From: Planctomycetaceae bacterium
GTDB taxonomy: Bacteria; Planctomycetota; Planctomycetia; Pirellulales; UBA1268
DNA length: 47,388 nt
Direction: 5' to 3'
Assembly: GCA_011523305.1 (NCBI GenBank)
Contig: WTHB01000021.1
Location: forward strand, 1-47,388
The notes under the pieces: model-generated
Database searches by the model: none
Seen by the model: the letters and a program-made list of their open reading frames with translations, nothing else
Told to the model about the DNA's origin: nothing
In this document: one piece after another, positions 28,767 to 37,958 of the stretch
How the letters are laid out: each line of letters starts with the position of its first letter
How positions within the stretch are numbered: the first letter of the stretch is position 1
Translations under genes and position numbers: made by a program

Positions 28767-29204
28767 TTACTCTGCATCCGGACGGCGTAACACCAGCACC
28801 CGGCAGGGAGCATGCCGGAGGACCCGTTCCGCCACACTACCAAGAAACAGCCGCTTGACGCCGTGGTAGCCGTGGGAGGGAACGATGATCAGGTCAGCCT
28901 GCTGCCGCTGGGCGTAGTCAGCGATCTCAAGGCCCGGCGTACCGATGCACACGGCCAACTGGGCCGCAGATGCTCTATGCTTCTGGGCAAGCTCGGTCAG
29001 GGCTTTCGTGACCGCTGCGGTGCGGGTTGCGTCGGTAAGGTCACCGAGGAGGACACCGGGTGACATCGTCTCTAGCGGCAGCATGACGTGGATCAGGTGG
29101 ATCTGAGACGGATCCTCGGCCACGTCAAGGGCTGCCGCGATGGCCTCGGCAGAGGCGGGCGAAAAATCGATCGGCACAATGACCGTGGAGGCAGACAGCG
29201 GCAT
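28767..29204 (-). CDS. Universal stress protein (UspA family)
   Basis: STVIVPIDFSPASAEAIAAAL; DLIIVPSHGYHGVKRLFLGSVAERVLRHAPCRVLVLR. Confidence 0.92.
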   Translation of the reverse strand: MPLSASTVIVPIDFSPASAEAIAAALDVAEDPSQIHLIHVMLPLETMSPGVLLGDLTDATRTAAVTKALTELAQKHRASAAQLAVCIGTPGLEIADYAQRQQADLIIVPSHGYHGVKRLFLGSVAERVLRHAPCRVLVLRRPDAE

Positions 29205-29235
29205 GGGGAAGACTCGTTGGCAGGGATAGGGGGAA

Positions 29236-30786
29236 TCAGGCGTAGGTGGTGAACTCGTTGTTTCGGTAGCGGGTCCAGTAGTCGGTGAGCAGGGCTTTGA
29301 CCCGAGGGGCGAGAATGACGCCGCCAATGATGTTGGGGAAGGCCATCGACAGAATCATCAGGTCGGAAAAGCTGATGACATTCTCCAGGGATGAGATGGC
29401 CCCCAGCACGATGAACCCGAGGAAGAGCATGCGGTAGACAATCACAGCCCGACGGCTTGCTCCAAAGATGTACTGCCAGGCCTTTTCGCCGTAGTACGAC
29501 CAGCTGATCATGGTCGAGTAGGCAAACAGAAAGACGGAGATGTTGAGCACAACTGGAAACCAGTTGATGGTGTCAGCGAAGGCCCAGCGAGTCATTTCAA
29601 CACCCTCCCCCGCAGCAGGATTGTTGTACGCACCACTGACGATGACCACGAGCGCCGTCATCGTGCAGATGACGACGGTGTCGATGAAGGGGCCGAGCAT
29701 GGCGACCATGCCTTCACGGACCGGTTCATCGGTCTTGGCGGCGGCATGGGCGATGGCGGCCGAGCCGACGCCGGCTTCGTTGGAGAAGACTGCGCGGCGA
29801 ATGCCCTGCACGAGCACCCCGATGAACCCGCCAAACGCCGCTTCAGGAGAGATGCACGACCGGATGATCAAGGCGGCTGCGGCCGGTAACTGCTGGGCGT
29901 GCATCACCAGAATGATCAGCCCAGCAGCGACATAGATGCCGCACATCAGTGGAATGATTTTCTCGGTGACCTGACCGATGCGTTTGATGCCGCCGATAAT
30001 GACCAAGCCAACGAGGAAGGCGAGGATGCTGCCAAAGATCCAGTCGAGACCGGCGACATCGCCGACCATCCCGCGGATGGCCGAGGTGGCCTGATTGGCC
30101 TGAAACATGTTGCCGCCACCGAAGGAGCCACCGATGCAGAAGATGGCGAACACCAGCCCGAACATCTTGGCGAGCAGGAAGGGGAACCCCTTCTGCTGGA
30201 GGCCGATCTCGAGGTAGTACATCGGCCCACCGTCAACAGTGCCGTCGGGGTGGACCTTGCGGTAGACCTGGGCGAGGGTGCATTCATTGAACTTGGCGGT
30301 CATCCCGAGCAGTCCGATCAGCATCATCCACACCACCGCCCCCGGCCCACCGGTCTGGATGGCGACGGCGACGCCGGCGATGTTTCCCAAGCCGACAGTC
30401 GCGCTGAGGGCCGATGTAAGTGCCTGGAAGTGAGAGATCTCGCCGGGATCGTTTGGGTTGTCATAGCGGCCGCGGGTGATGTCGATGGCATGCTTGAAGC
30501 CCCGAATGTTCAGCCAGCCGTGATAGAAGGTGAAAAACAACGAGCCACAGAGCAGGATCAGCACAATCAGTGGAATGGGGATGGCAGGCAGGGGCTCCCA
30601 GAAGAGCACCCTGGCCATGGCGTCGACGACAGTGCCGAATTGGGCATCGATGGTTTCGGCAAGCGACTGCTTTGCCGCAGCGGCGGCGGGCGGAGACTCG
30701 GCCGCACTGGCTGGTGGCAGGAAAGCCACCAGGCTGATAAGAGACAGCACCATGAATGAGGTCAGGCGGGTGCGGGCTTGATGCAT
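29236..30786 (-). CDS. Alanine/glycine:cation symporter (AGCS family)
   Basis: GEISHFQALTSALSATVGLGNIAGVAVAIQTGGPGAVVWMMLIG; SNEAGVGSAAIAHAAAKTDEPVREGMVAMLGPFIDT; multiple TM segments. Start placed at MHQART. Confidence 0.93.
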   Translation of the reverse strand: MHQARTRLTSFMVLSLISLVAFLPPASAAESPPAAAAAKQSLAETIDAQFGTVVDAMARVLFWEPLPAIPIPLIVLILLCGSLFFTFYHGWLNIRGFKHAIDITRGRYDNPNDPGEISHFQALTSALSATVGLGNIAGVAVAIQTGGPGAVVWMMLIGLLGMTAKFNECTLAQVYRKVHPDGTVDGGPMYYLEIGLQQKGFPFLLAKMFGLVFAIFCIGGSFGGGNMFQANQATSAIRGMVGDVAGLDWIFGSILAFLVGLVIIGGIKRIGQVTEKIIPLMCGIYVAAGLIILVMHAQQLPAAAALIIRSCISPEAAFGGFIGVLVQGIRRAVFSNEAGVGSAAIAHAAAKTDEPVREGMVAMLGPFIDTVVICTMTALVVIVSGAYNNPAAGEGVEMTRWAFADTINWFPVVLNISVFLFAYSTMISWSYYGEKAWQYIFGASRRAVIVYRMLFLGFIVLGAISSLENVISFSDLMILSMAFPNIIGGVILAPRVKALLTDYWTRYRNNEFTTYA

Positions 30787-31005
30787 CGTGGCTCGATTTC
30801 CGGAGAAAAATGGTGGAACCCCCCCAGGGAGAATACGCGGTGCGGCGGCTGGTTGCCAATTGCAAGGAGGACTCCGCGCGGCGACAGGGCTGGTCGGGGA
30901 AGCCGGTGGTGGCTGCGGCGGCTGCACGGCGAGGCAGGCCGACTGGTGGGAGGCGGTCTACAGTGGACCCGAGAGAGCCCGATTTTCAGACATGGTGGAG
31001 ATGAG

Positions 31006-32667
31006 ATGGCAGTGAGACGTCCCCCGCTTTGCGTCTGGCTGAAACGCGATCTGCGTGTGCAGGACCATGCCGCCCTGGCCGCTGCCACGGAGCAGGCAGG
31101 CGGGGCTGCTGTGCTGGCAGTCTTTCTTTACGAGCCGGAGCTTCTCGCCCAGCCAGAGTGGAGCCCCCGTCACACCGCCTTCCAACGTGAGTGCCTGGTT
31201 GAGCTCGTTCCGGCGTTGGCGAAACGGGGTATTCATCTGATTACCCGCCACGGTGAGGCGGTGGCGATGCTTGGGCAACTGCGGCGCGAGACTGGCTTCG
31301 ACAGCCTGTTCGCGCACGAAGAGACCGGGACGGGGGTGAGCTATGCCCGTGATCGCCGTGTCCGCCGTTGGGCCCGCGCGGCGGGGGTGCGGTTCATTGA
31401 ATTGCCGCAGGCGGGCGTGGTGCGACGGTTGGCCTCGCGGAACGGCTGGAATCGTCAGTGGGAAGCACACGCGGCGGCCCCTCAGGCTGTGGTGAGGCCA
31501 CAGGGCCGGGAAGCTACCAGTAGCCTGGTGCGGCTGCCGACGGCAGGCCTGCTGGGACCAGAGGAGCTTGGGCAGGAGTCTGATCGATCAGAGCGTCAGG
31601 GTGGAGGCGAGGAAGTGGCTGCCACGGTGCTCACCGATTTTTTGGGCCGTCGCGGGCGAGCCTATGCGGGTGGGATTTCGTCACCGCTGACAGCGGCAAC
31701 CGCCTGCTCACGGCTGTCACCGCACCTGGCGTTCGGTTCGCTTTCGATCCGGCAGGTATGGCAGGCCAGTGAGGCGCGGCGGCTGGAGGTGAAGGCTGCC
31801 GTGGCGACGGCCACCCTGCCCCGTGAGCGGTTTGCCTTGCGTGCCTGGCGGCGGAGTCTCGCGGCGATGCAGTCACGGTTGCACTGGCACTGCCACTTTA
31901 TGCAGAAACTGGAAGATCAGCCGGCCATCGAACAGACCAATATGTGGCGGGCGGCCGACGGGCTACGCGAAGAGACATTCTCAGAAGATCGGTTTACGGC
32001 CTGGAAGGCTGGCCGCACCGGCTACCCGCTCGTCGATGCCTGCATGCGGAGCCTGCAGGCAACAGGCTGGCTAAACTTTCGGATGCGGGCCCTGCTGGTC
32101 TCGTTTGCCAGTTACTCACTCTGGCTTCACTGGCGGCCGACGGGTCTGCATCTGGCCCAGTTGTTCCTCGATTTTGAGCCGGGGATTCACTGGTCGCAGA
32201 TGCAGATGCAAAGTGGCACGACCGGGATCAACACGCTCCGGATCTACAACCCTGACAAACAGGCCATCGAACAAGACCCCAACGGTGTGTTCATCCGCCG
32301 CTGGCTCCCGGAACTCACTGCCGTGCCGGATGAGCATATTCATCAGCCGTGGACCATGCCGTCAGCGGTGCAGCAGGCGGCAGGCTGCCTGATCGGACGC
32401 GACTACCCAGCACCGATCGTGGACCACATTGCGGCCCTGCGGGAGGCGAAGGCACGATTTACAGCCCTCCGGCAGGATCCGGCTGCGCGGGTTGAGGCTC
32501 AGGGCGTTGCCCTGCGGCATGGAAGTCGCCGGGACCGTCGGGGTGCGATGCAGCAGGATTCGGAACGGCGGCAGCGAGGTGGTCGAGCCAGCCGTCACCG
32601 CAGGCGGGCAGCCCAGGATGGCCAGAAGACGTTCACATTCCTCGCTGAAGAACCAGAGGGGGCATGA
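31006..32667 (+). CDS. Cryptochrome/deoxyribodipyrimidine photolyase family protein
   Basis: VWLKRDLRVQDHAAL; RTGYPLVDACMRSLQATGWLNFRMRALLVSFASYSLWLHWR; INTLRIYNPDKQ...PNGVFIRRWLPEL. Highly basic C-terminal tail. Confidence 0.92.
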   Translation: MAVRRPPLCVWLKRDLRVQDHAALAAATEQAGGAAVLAVFLYEPELLAQPEWSPRHTAFQRECLVELVPALAKRGIHLITRHGEAVAMLGQLRRETGFDSLFAHEETGTGVSYARDRRVRRWARAAGVRFIELPQAGVVRRLASRNGWNRQWEAHAAAPQAVVRPQGREATSSLVRLPTAGLLGPEELGQESDRSERQGGGEEVAATVLTDFLGRRGRAYAGGISSPLTAATACSRLSPHLAFGSLSIRQVWQASEARRLEVKAAVATATLPRERFALRAWRRSLAAMQSRLHWHCHFMQKLEDQPAIEQTNMWRAADGLREETFSEDRFTAWKAGRTGYPLVDACMRSLQATGWLNFRMRALLVSFASYSLWLHWRPTGLHLAQLFLDFEPGIHWSQMQMQSGTTGINTLRIYNPDKQAIEQDPNGVFIRRWLPELTAVPDEHIHQPWTMPSAVQQAAGCLIGRDYPAPIVDHIAALREAKARFTALRQDPAARVEAQGVALRHGSRRDRRGAMQQDSERRQRGGRASRHRRRAAQDGQKTFTFLAEEPEGA

Positions 32668-32816
32668 TGGGGAAACGGCCAGTGCCGACGAAAGTCTGCA
32701 GCGTCTGTGGCAGACCATTTGCGTGGCGGAAAAAGTGGGCCCGCTGTTGGGAGCAGGTCCGCTTCTGTTCGCAGCGTTGCCGCCGGACGGCCCGCTCGGC
32801 AGAAGCAGCGCGATAA
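32664..32816 (+). CDS. DUF2256-like small zinc-binding protein (photolyase-associated)
   Basis: MMGKRPVPTKVCSVCGRPFAWRKKWARCWEQVRFCSQRCRRTARSAEAAR*; CxxC...CxxxC with WRKKW signature; ATGA overlap with photolyase. Below the ORF-track length cutoff. Confidence 0.85.
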   Translation: MMGKRPVPTKVCSVCGRPFAWRKKWARCWEQVRFCSQRCRRTARSAEAAR

Positions 32817-32878
32817 GCCGGCGGCTGGTGACCGGTTGACGAGCGAATCGCCAATCCCCCCAGTCCACCGAAATGGCC

Positions 32879-32900
32879 GCCAAAACCCCCTGGTTTTGGC
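32879..32900. terminator. Perfect 9-bp hairpin between DUF2256 gene and ACP gene; possible terminator
   Basis: GCCAAAACC CCCT GGTTTTGGC; no long T tract follows. Confidence 0.4.
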
Positions 32901-33008
32901 CTTCGCCCATTCCGGGTCTTTCGCTAATGTCCCCTGTCCAGCAGCGGTCCCGGCCCCATCGCGGTCGCCTGCCGCGTGTTCCCCCGCACCTTGAGGAGCT
33001 CTTCCATC

Positions 33009-33278
33009 ATGGAACGCAGCCAGTTGTCGGCGATTGTTCTCGACTTGCTCGAGAAAGAAACCGGCGAAACCTATGACGCACTGGACGAGTCAACCACCCT
33101 CACAGAGGGCCTCGGCCTCGATTCACTCGATATGGCTGGACTTGTCCTCCACATCGAAAGCCACTTTGGCATTCAGATCGAAACCGAGTTGCTTGATCAG
33201 ATCAAAACCGTCGGTCAGATGCTCGACACCTTGGAAGAAAAACTGGCTGCAAAGGCGAGCGAGAAGAAGGCCGCCTGA
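33009..33278 (+). CDS. Acyl carrier protein
   Basis: ATG at 33009; GLGLDSLDMAGLVLHIESHFGI with phosphopantetheine Ser (DSLD). Confidence 0.92.
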   Translation: MERSQLSAIVLDLLEKETGETYDALDESTTLTEGLGLDSLDMAGLVLHIESHFGIQIETELLDQIKTVGQMLDTLEEKLAAKASEKKAA

Positions 33279-33363
33279 ACAATGTGTTGATCCTCCGCCC
33301 CAGTGGCGCTGGCGGTTCAGCCTGTGCCAGCGGGCTCTGCCCAGTTGCTGATTGGTCCTGGTC

Positions 33364-34191
33364 ATGTCCCTCTCTCCTGCCGCCGCCGTTGCACCCTTGG
33401 GTGCCTGCGTGATTCGAGGGGCCGCTGTCGTCACCGCCCGGCTGACGGAGATTCCACTCCTGGCGCGGCAGCCTGCCCCTGCGGGGGCACCAGCACTGCC
33501 AGCCCGCTTTCTCCGCCATGCCGATGAACAGACTGTGGTTGGACTCCAGGCTGTGCTCAGGACGCTGGGAGCTGGTGATCCTGCCCACCCGCGTGATCTC
33601 ACTGGCGACGCCGTCGTTGCTGCCAGCTGCCGGGCAGGCCAACTGACCGCTGCCCGCACGATGGTTGGCCTTGAGCGACAGGGTCCGGTTGGCGTCACCC
33701 CCCATGTCGTGCCGCAGTGCTCGTTGCATTCACTTGCCTCGGCAGTCAGTGTCGCGTTGGGCATGCACGGCCCCAACATCGGCGTGGCCGGTGGACCGGC
33801 TGCCATCCGTGAGGGGCTCATGGCAGCCTCCACTCTGGCGATGACGCTGACCGCACCGGCCGCCATTTGGCTGATCGTAACCGGCTGGGATGATCAGCCC
33901 TGTCTCGATGATGAGGCCACGCCACAGACCGATCCAACCTGTCGAAGCCTCGCCCTCTGCCTCCAGGCAATCCCCCACGGAAGCACGCTGCCGCGGGAGA
34001 TGCCGCATCTCGTCATGACGCAGAATCCCCAGCATGCAACCGAAGACCGTCCCTTCTGGGAGCACTGCGAACGGTTGACCCAGGGACGGACAACGGCGGT
34101 TGACTGCGGCCGGGGGCTGCATGCGGTCCTGCAGCCTGGGATCAACGGGTTTGGGGTTCAGCCTCCTTCGCACAGACAGGAGGCAGCCTGA
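33364..34191 (+). CDS. Beta-ketoacyl synthase N-terminal-like protein, chain-length-factor-like, apparently lacking the active-site Cys
   Basis: ATG at 33364; PQCSLHSLASAVSVALGMHGPNIGVAGGPAAIREGLMAASTLA aligns by pattern with KS active-site region but without ACASS-type Cys; 275 aa only. Confidence 0.6.
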   Translation: MSLSPAAAVAPLGACVIRGAAVVTARLTEIPLLARQPAPAGAPALPARFLRHADEQTVVGLQAVLRTLGAGDPAHPRDLTGDAVVAASCRAGQLTAARTMVGLERQGPVGVTPHVVPQCSLHSLASAVSVALGMHGPNIGVAGGPAAIREGLMAASTLAMTLTAPAAIWLIVTGWDDQPCLDDEATPQTDPTCRSLALCLQAIPHGSTLPREMPHLVMTQNPQHATEDRPFWEHCERLTQGRTTAVDCGRGLHAVLQPGINGFGVQPPSHRQEAA

Positions 34192-35432
34192 TGGCAGACC
34201 AGCATCCGCCTGTCGTGATTACTGGCATTGGCGCGGCCACCCCGCTGGGAAATTCGTTTATGAGCATTGCGGACGCCCTGATGGCAGGACGCTCTGGAGT
34301 CAGCCGCTACGATGCCACCACCTTTGGTCGCCCCCAAGAGTATCCTGCTGCAGTCGTCAGCAACGTTGCCAGTCCACCGGCGGAAGCCACCACACTTGCC
34401 CAGGGAGCCTTCAGCAGACTCAGTCGTCTGGAGCAGTTGGCCATCAGTCCGGCGGCCTGGGCACTGCATGATGCCGGGCTGACACCCGCTGCGGCCGGAG
34501 GGTACCCGCCGAACCGCATCGGCGTGGTGGCAGGAATTGGGGCTGAGCAGTTGAAGCACTGGGAGCAGGACTACCTGCAGGGCTCCCGGGATGTCTTCGC
34601 CCCAGCGGCGACTCCAACGCTCGTCCAACGGCTGGCCGCAACCCTCGGCGTGACCGGGCCCACCACCACGGTTGCCGCCGCATGTGCCTCCAGTGGCTAT
34701 GCAATCGGCCTGGCCCGGTCCTGGCTGGAAGCTGGCTGGGTCGATGCCTGTGTCGTCGGTGGGTGCGACATCCTCAGTCCCACCGCGTTGGCCGCCTTCC
34801 ACAACCTCCGGGCGCTCTCCCGTCGTGAGGATGATCCTGCGGCAGCCTCGCGGCCCTTCGATGCGGACCGGGACGGCTTTGTCATGGGTGAGGGAGGCGT
34901 GTTTTTCGTGTTGGAACGCCGGGCTGATGCCGACCGACGTGGTCAGGCGTGCTATGGCGAAGTGGCCGGGGTCGGCATGACGAGTGACGCCAGTCACATG
35001 GTCAGCCCCTGCAGCAACCCTACCCAGGCTAGTCGGGCGATCACCCAGGCACTCGGCGATGCCGGCCTGAGCCCCGCTGCCGTTGACTACATCAACGCTC
35101 ATGCCGCCGGGACACCGGTCGGTGATGCGGCGGAGGCTGCTGCCATCCGCGCAGCCCTCGGTGATGCGGCCACGGACGTCCCTGTCAGTTCAACCAAAAG
35201 CATGTCGGGGCATCTGATCAGCGCGGCGGCGGCCTTTGAGGCGCTGGCATGCTTGGCGGCGTTTGAGCGGAACTGCCTGCCGCCAACCATCAATCTCGAC
35301 CAACCTGGCGAGGGCTGTGATGTGCACCATGTCGCCAACCAGTCCCGGCCTGCACAGGTAAACGTTGCCGCCAGCAATTCCTTTGGCTTTGGCGGGGCCA
35401 ATCTCTGCCTTGTCCTCAAGCGGGCAGCCTAA
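34191..35432 (+). CDS. Beta-ketoacyl-ACP synthase (FabF/KAS II-like)
   Basis: VVITGIGAATPLGNS; active-site VAAACASSGYAIG; His motifs YINAHAAGTPVGD and KSMSGHLISAAAAFEA; SNSFGFGGANLCLVL. Confidence 0.93.
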   Translation: MADQHPPVVITGIGAATPLGNSFMSIADALMAGRSGVSRYDATTFGRPQEYPAAVVSNVASPPAEATTLAQGAFSRLSRLEQLAISPAAWALHDAGLTPAAAGGYPPNRIGVVAGIGAEQLKHWEQDYLQGSRDVFAPAATPTLVQRLAATLGVTGPTTTVAAACASSGYAIGLARSWLEAGWVDACVVGGCDILSPTALAAFHNLRALSRREDDPAAASRPFDADRDGFVMGEGGVFFVLERRADADRRGQACYGEVAGVGMTSDASHMVSPCSNPTQASRAITQALGDAGLSPAAVDYINAHAAGTPVGDAAEAAAIRAALGDAATDVPVSSTKSMSGHLISAAAAFEALACLAAFERNCLPPTINLDQPGEGCDVHHVANQSRPAQVNVAASNSFGFGGANLCLVLKRAA

Positions 35433-35489
35433 TTCTCGTCCCGTTCCGTTCGCTCACCCTTCAGTCACGTTTCTTTTCCTTGGAGTTCC

Positions 35490-36137
35490 ATGATGTCCAA
35501 CAGTTCGAACACCTCGCCTTCCCGCATCACCCTGCCGCACCTCGGTGCCGCGACCGACAGCCTGCTGGCCACACTCGTTGCCAGGTGGCACGAGGTTGAG
35601 CCGGCACACGCAGAGACCGAGCTCACGGGAAAGATCTGCGACCTGCATCGGTTCAACTTCTTGCTGTGGCACGAGGAGGACATTGCCCGCTCCCCCGAGG
35701 TCACTGATACCAGAATTGCCGCCGTCAAACGGGCCATCGACGGTTACAACCAGGCCCGCAACGACGCCATTGAAAAAGTTGACGATTGGCTGATTGCGGA
35801 ACTGGCCCGCCGCGGTGTGACTGCAGCCGCTGATGCTCCGGCCGCTACCGAGACGCCGGGCGCGGCGATCGACCGGCTTTCGATTCTGGAACTCCGCCGG
35901 TATCACATGCGGGAACAACTCGAGCGGGATGATGCGACCCAGGAGCACCGTGAGAAGGTCGCTGCCAAGATGGTCATCCTTGATCAGCAGCGGGATCATC
36001 TGATCACTGCTCTGGATCGGCTGGTCGAAGAAATCTTCGCTGGTCAACGGCCGCTGCGAGTCTTCCGGCAGATGAAGATGTACAACGACCCGACGATGAA
36101 TCCTTACCTGTACAAGGCGGCGAAGACAGCGGCCTGA
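35490..36137 (+). CDS. DUF4254 family protein
   Basis: LTGKICDLHRFNFLLWHEEDIARSPEVTDTRIAAVKRAIDGYNQARNDAIEKVDDWL pattern; IDRLSILELRRYHMREQ. Confidence 0.75.
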   Translation: MMSNSSNTSPSRITLPHLGAATDSLLATLVARWHEVEPAHAETELTGKICDLHRFNFLLWHEEDIARSPEVTDTRIAAVKRAIDGYNQARNDAIEKVDDWLIAELARRGVTAAADAPAATETPGAAIDRLSILELRRYHMREQLERDDATQEHREKVAAKMVILDQQRDHLITALDRLVEEIFAGQRPLRVFRQMKMYNDPTMNPYLYKAAKTAA

Positions 36138-36174
36138 TCAGGCCGTCCTGCCGCCCAGCGTGTGCTTTCAATCG

Positions 36175-36216
36175 CGGCCCGCAGTGGTGTTTCATCACTG
36201 CGGGCCGTGTTCGTTT
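36175..36216 (+). terminator. Strong hairpin followed by T-rich tract; probable intrinsic terminator
   Basis: CGGCCCGCAGTG GTGTTTCAT CACTGCGGGCCG, perfect 12-bp stem, then TGTTCGTTTCG; 38 bp after DUF4254 stop. Confidence 0.75.
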
Positions 36217-36335
36217 CGTGGTGGCTGTGGCCCTGTGGGTGGCCGTGAAAGCCACCGCCACCGTGTAAGACACACAGATTCGGTACATTCCTCCGGAGCA
36301 CCCTTCTGCTTTTAAGGTTTCGGGAGACTGCTGCG

Positions 36336-37943
36336 ATGGCATGTCGTCTGCTCCATGTTCTTTCGGTTTGGCTGCTTTGCAGTCTCGTGGTGCCGGTCCT
36401 CGGCCGGGCGGCTGAAACGCCGAATATCTTGTTTCTGTTCGCGGACGACTGGGGCCGCTACGCCTCGCTGCTTGCCGAAGTCGACGGACCGGGGGGCATC
36501 AACGACGTCGTCCAGACCCCGAACTTCGATGCGATCACCCGCCGTGGCGTCTTCTTTCGCAACGCCCACGTCAGCGCGCCGTCCTGCACCCCCTGCCGCA
36601 GTAGCCTGCTGACCGGCCGGCACTTCTGGCAGACCGGAAGCGGCTCAATTCTGGTTGGCGCCGTCTACGATGACACGATTCCGAGCTTTCCGCCGCTGCT
36701 TCGCGACGCCGGCTATTTTCTCGGCTACTCCCACAAGGTCTGGAGCCCCGGCCGGCCGGTCAACGCGCCCTATGCCAAGCAGGACAGCTTCCAGCGACAC
36801 GGCGGCCGGATCAATCAGTTCTCGCAGCAGGTGACGAAGATGGTGGCCGCCGGTAGGCCCCGCGAGCCGGCCAAACAAGAAATTCTTGAGGCTGTCCGCG
36901 GCAACTTCCGCGACCTGCTCACCGCGCGGCCTGACGCATCGCCGTTCTGTTACTGGTTCGGCCCGACCAACGTCCACCGCCAGTGGATCAAGGGCAGCGG
37001 CCAGGCCCTCTGGGGCATCGACCCCGACACCCTCCAAGGCAAGCTGCCCGCCTTTCTGCCCGATGTGCCCGAAGTCCGCGAGGACCTCGCCGACTACTTC
37101 GGGGAGATCGCCGCCTGGGATGCCGCCATCGGGGTGCTGCTGGATGAACTCGACCAGGCGGGCCTCGCCGACAACACCCTGATCGTCATCAGCGGCGACC
37201 ATGGGGCTCCCGGCTTTCCGCACGGCAAGTGCAACCTCTATGACTTCGGCACGGGTGTCTGCCTGTCGGTCACCGGCCCCGGTGTTCACGGCGGCCGGGT
37301 GGTCGACGACATGGTCAGCCTCATCGATCTGGCCCCGACCTTCCTGGAGGCCGCCGGCGTCACTCCTCCGGAGACGATGACCGGCCGCTCGCTCTGGCCA
37401 ATCCTGCGGTCAGAAAAGAGCGGCCTGGTCGACCCGACCCGTGACTGCGTCTACACCGGGAGGGAGCGGCATGTCGAGAATGCCCGGGCCGACTTCACGC
37501 CGTACCCGCAGCGTGCGATTCGCACCCAGAACCATGCGCTGATCCTCAATTTTTGCCCGGACCGCTGGCCGCTGGGCGATCCATACCGGCTTGAGGATGG
37601 ACCCGAGCCGACGGTCAGGGAACTCGAAAACAATACCCGCGTCACCCTGCCGGACGAGGATGCCGGGCCGACCAAGGCCTGGCTGGTCGGGGCCCGGAAG
37701 ACCGAGCCGTGGCGGGACCACTTTGCCAAGGTCTATGGCAAGCGTCCCCGAGTGGAACTCTATGACCTGCGGAACGACCCAGATGAAATGCAGAACATTG
37801 CCGAGGATCCGGCGCACCAGAGCCGTCGCCATCAGCTTGAGCAACGGCTGCTTGCCGAACTGGAGCGAACCGGTGACCCGCGGCTGATCGACAACGGCCG
37901 CTTCTATGAAACACCGCCGATGGCCGGGCCGGTGAGCCAGTAA
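36336..37943 (+). CDS. Sulfatase (heparan N-sulfatase-like), exported
   Basis: Signal-like N-terminus; PNILFLFADDWGRYAS; formylglycine motif SCTPCRSSLLTG; VISGDHGAPGFPHGKCNLYDFG. Confidence 0.92.
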   Translation: MACRLLHVLSVWLLCSLVVPVLGRAAETPNILFLFADDWGRYASLLAEVDGPGGINDVVQTPNFDAITRRGVFFRNAHVSAPSCTPCRSSLLTGRHFWQTGSGSILVGAVYDDTIPSFPPLLRDAGYFLGYSHKVWSPGRPVNAPYAKQDSFQRHGGRINQFSQQVTKMVAAGRPREPAKQEILEAVRGNFRDLLTARPDASPFCYWFGPTNVHRQWIKGSGQALWGIDPDTLQGKLPAFLPDVPEVREDLADYFGEIAAWDAAIGVLLDELDQAGLADNTLIVISGDHGAPGFPHGKCNLYDFGTGVCLSVTGPGVHGGRVVDDMVSLIDLAPTFLEAAGVTPPETMTGRSLWPILRSEKSGLVDPTRDCVYTGRERHVENARADFTPYPQRAIRTQNHALILNFCPDRWPLGDPYRLEDGPEPTVRELENNTRVTLPDEDAGPTKAWLVGARKTEPWRDHFAKVYGKRPRVELYDLRNDPDEMQNIAEDPAHQSRRHQLEQRLLAELERTGDPRLIDNGRFYETPPMAGPVSQ

Positions 37944-37958
37944 CACCAGGATTGCCAG

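Noticed and set aside
29899-30759. 286-aa plus-strand ORF
   Set aside because: Antisense to AGCS symporter; translation rich in D/H/G with no motif.
30778-31005. N-terminal extension of the photolyase ORF
   Set aside because: The photolyase fold begins at MAVRRPPLCVWLKRDLRV; upstream frame is simply open and overlaps the divergent symporter start and its promoter region.
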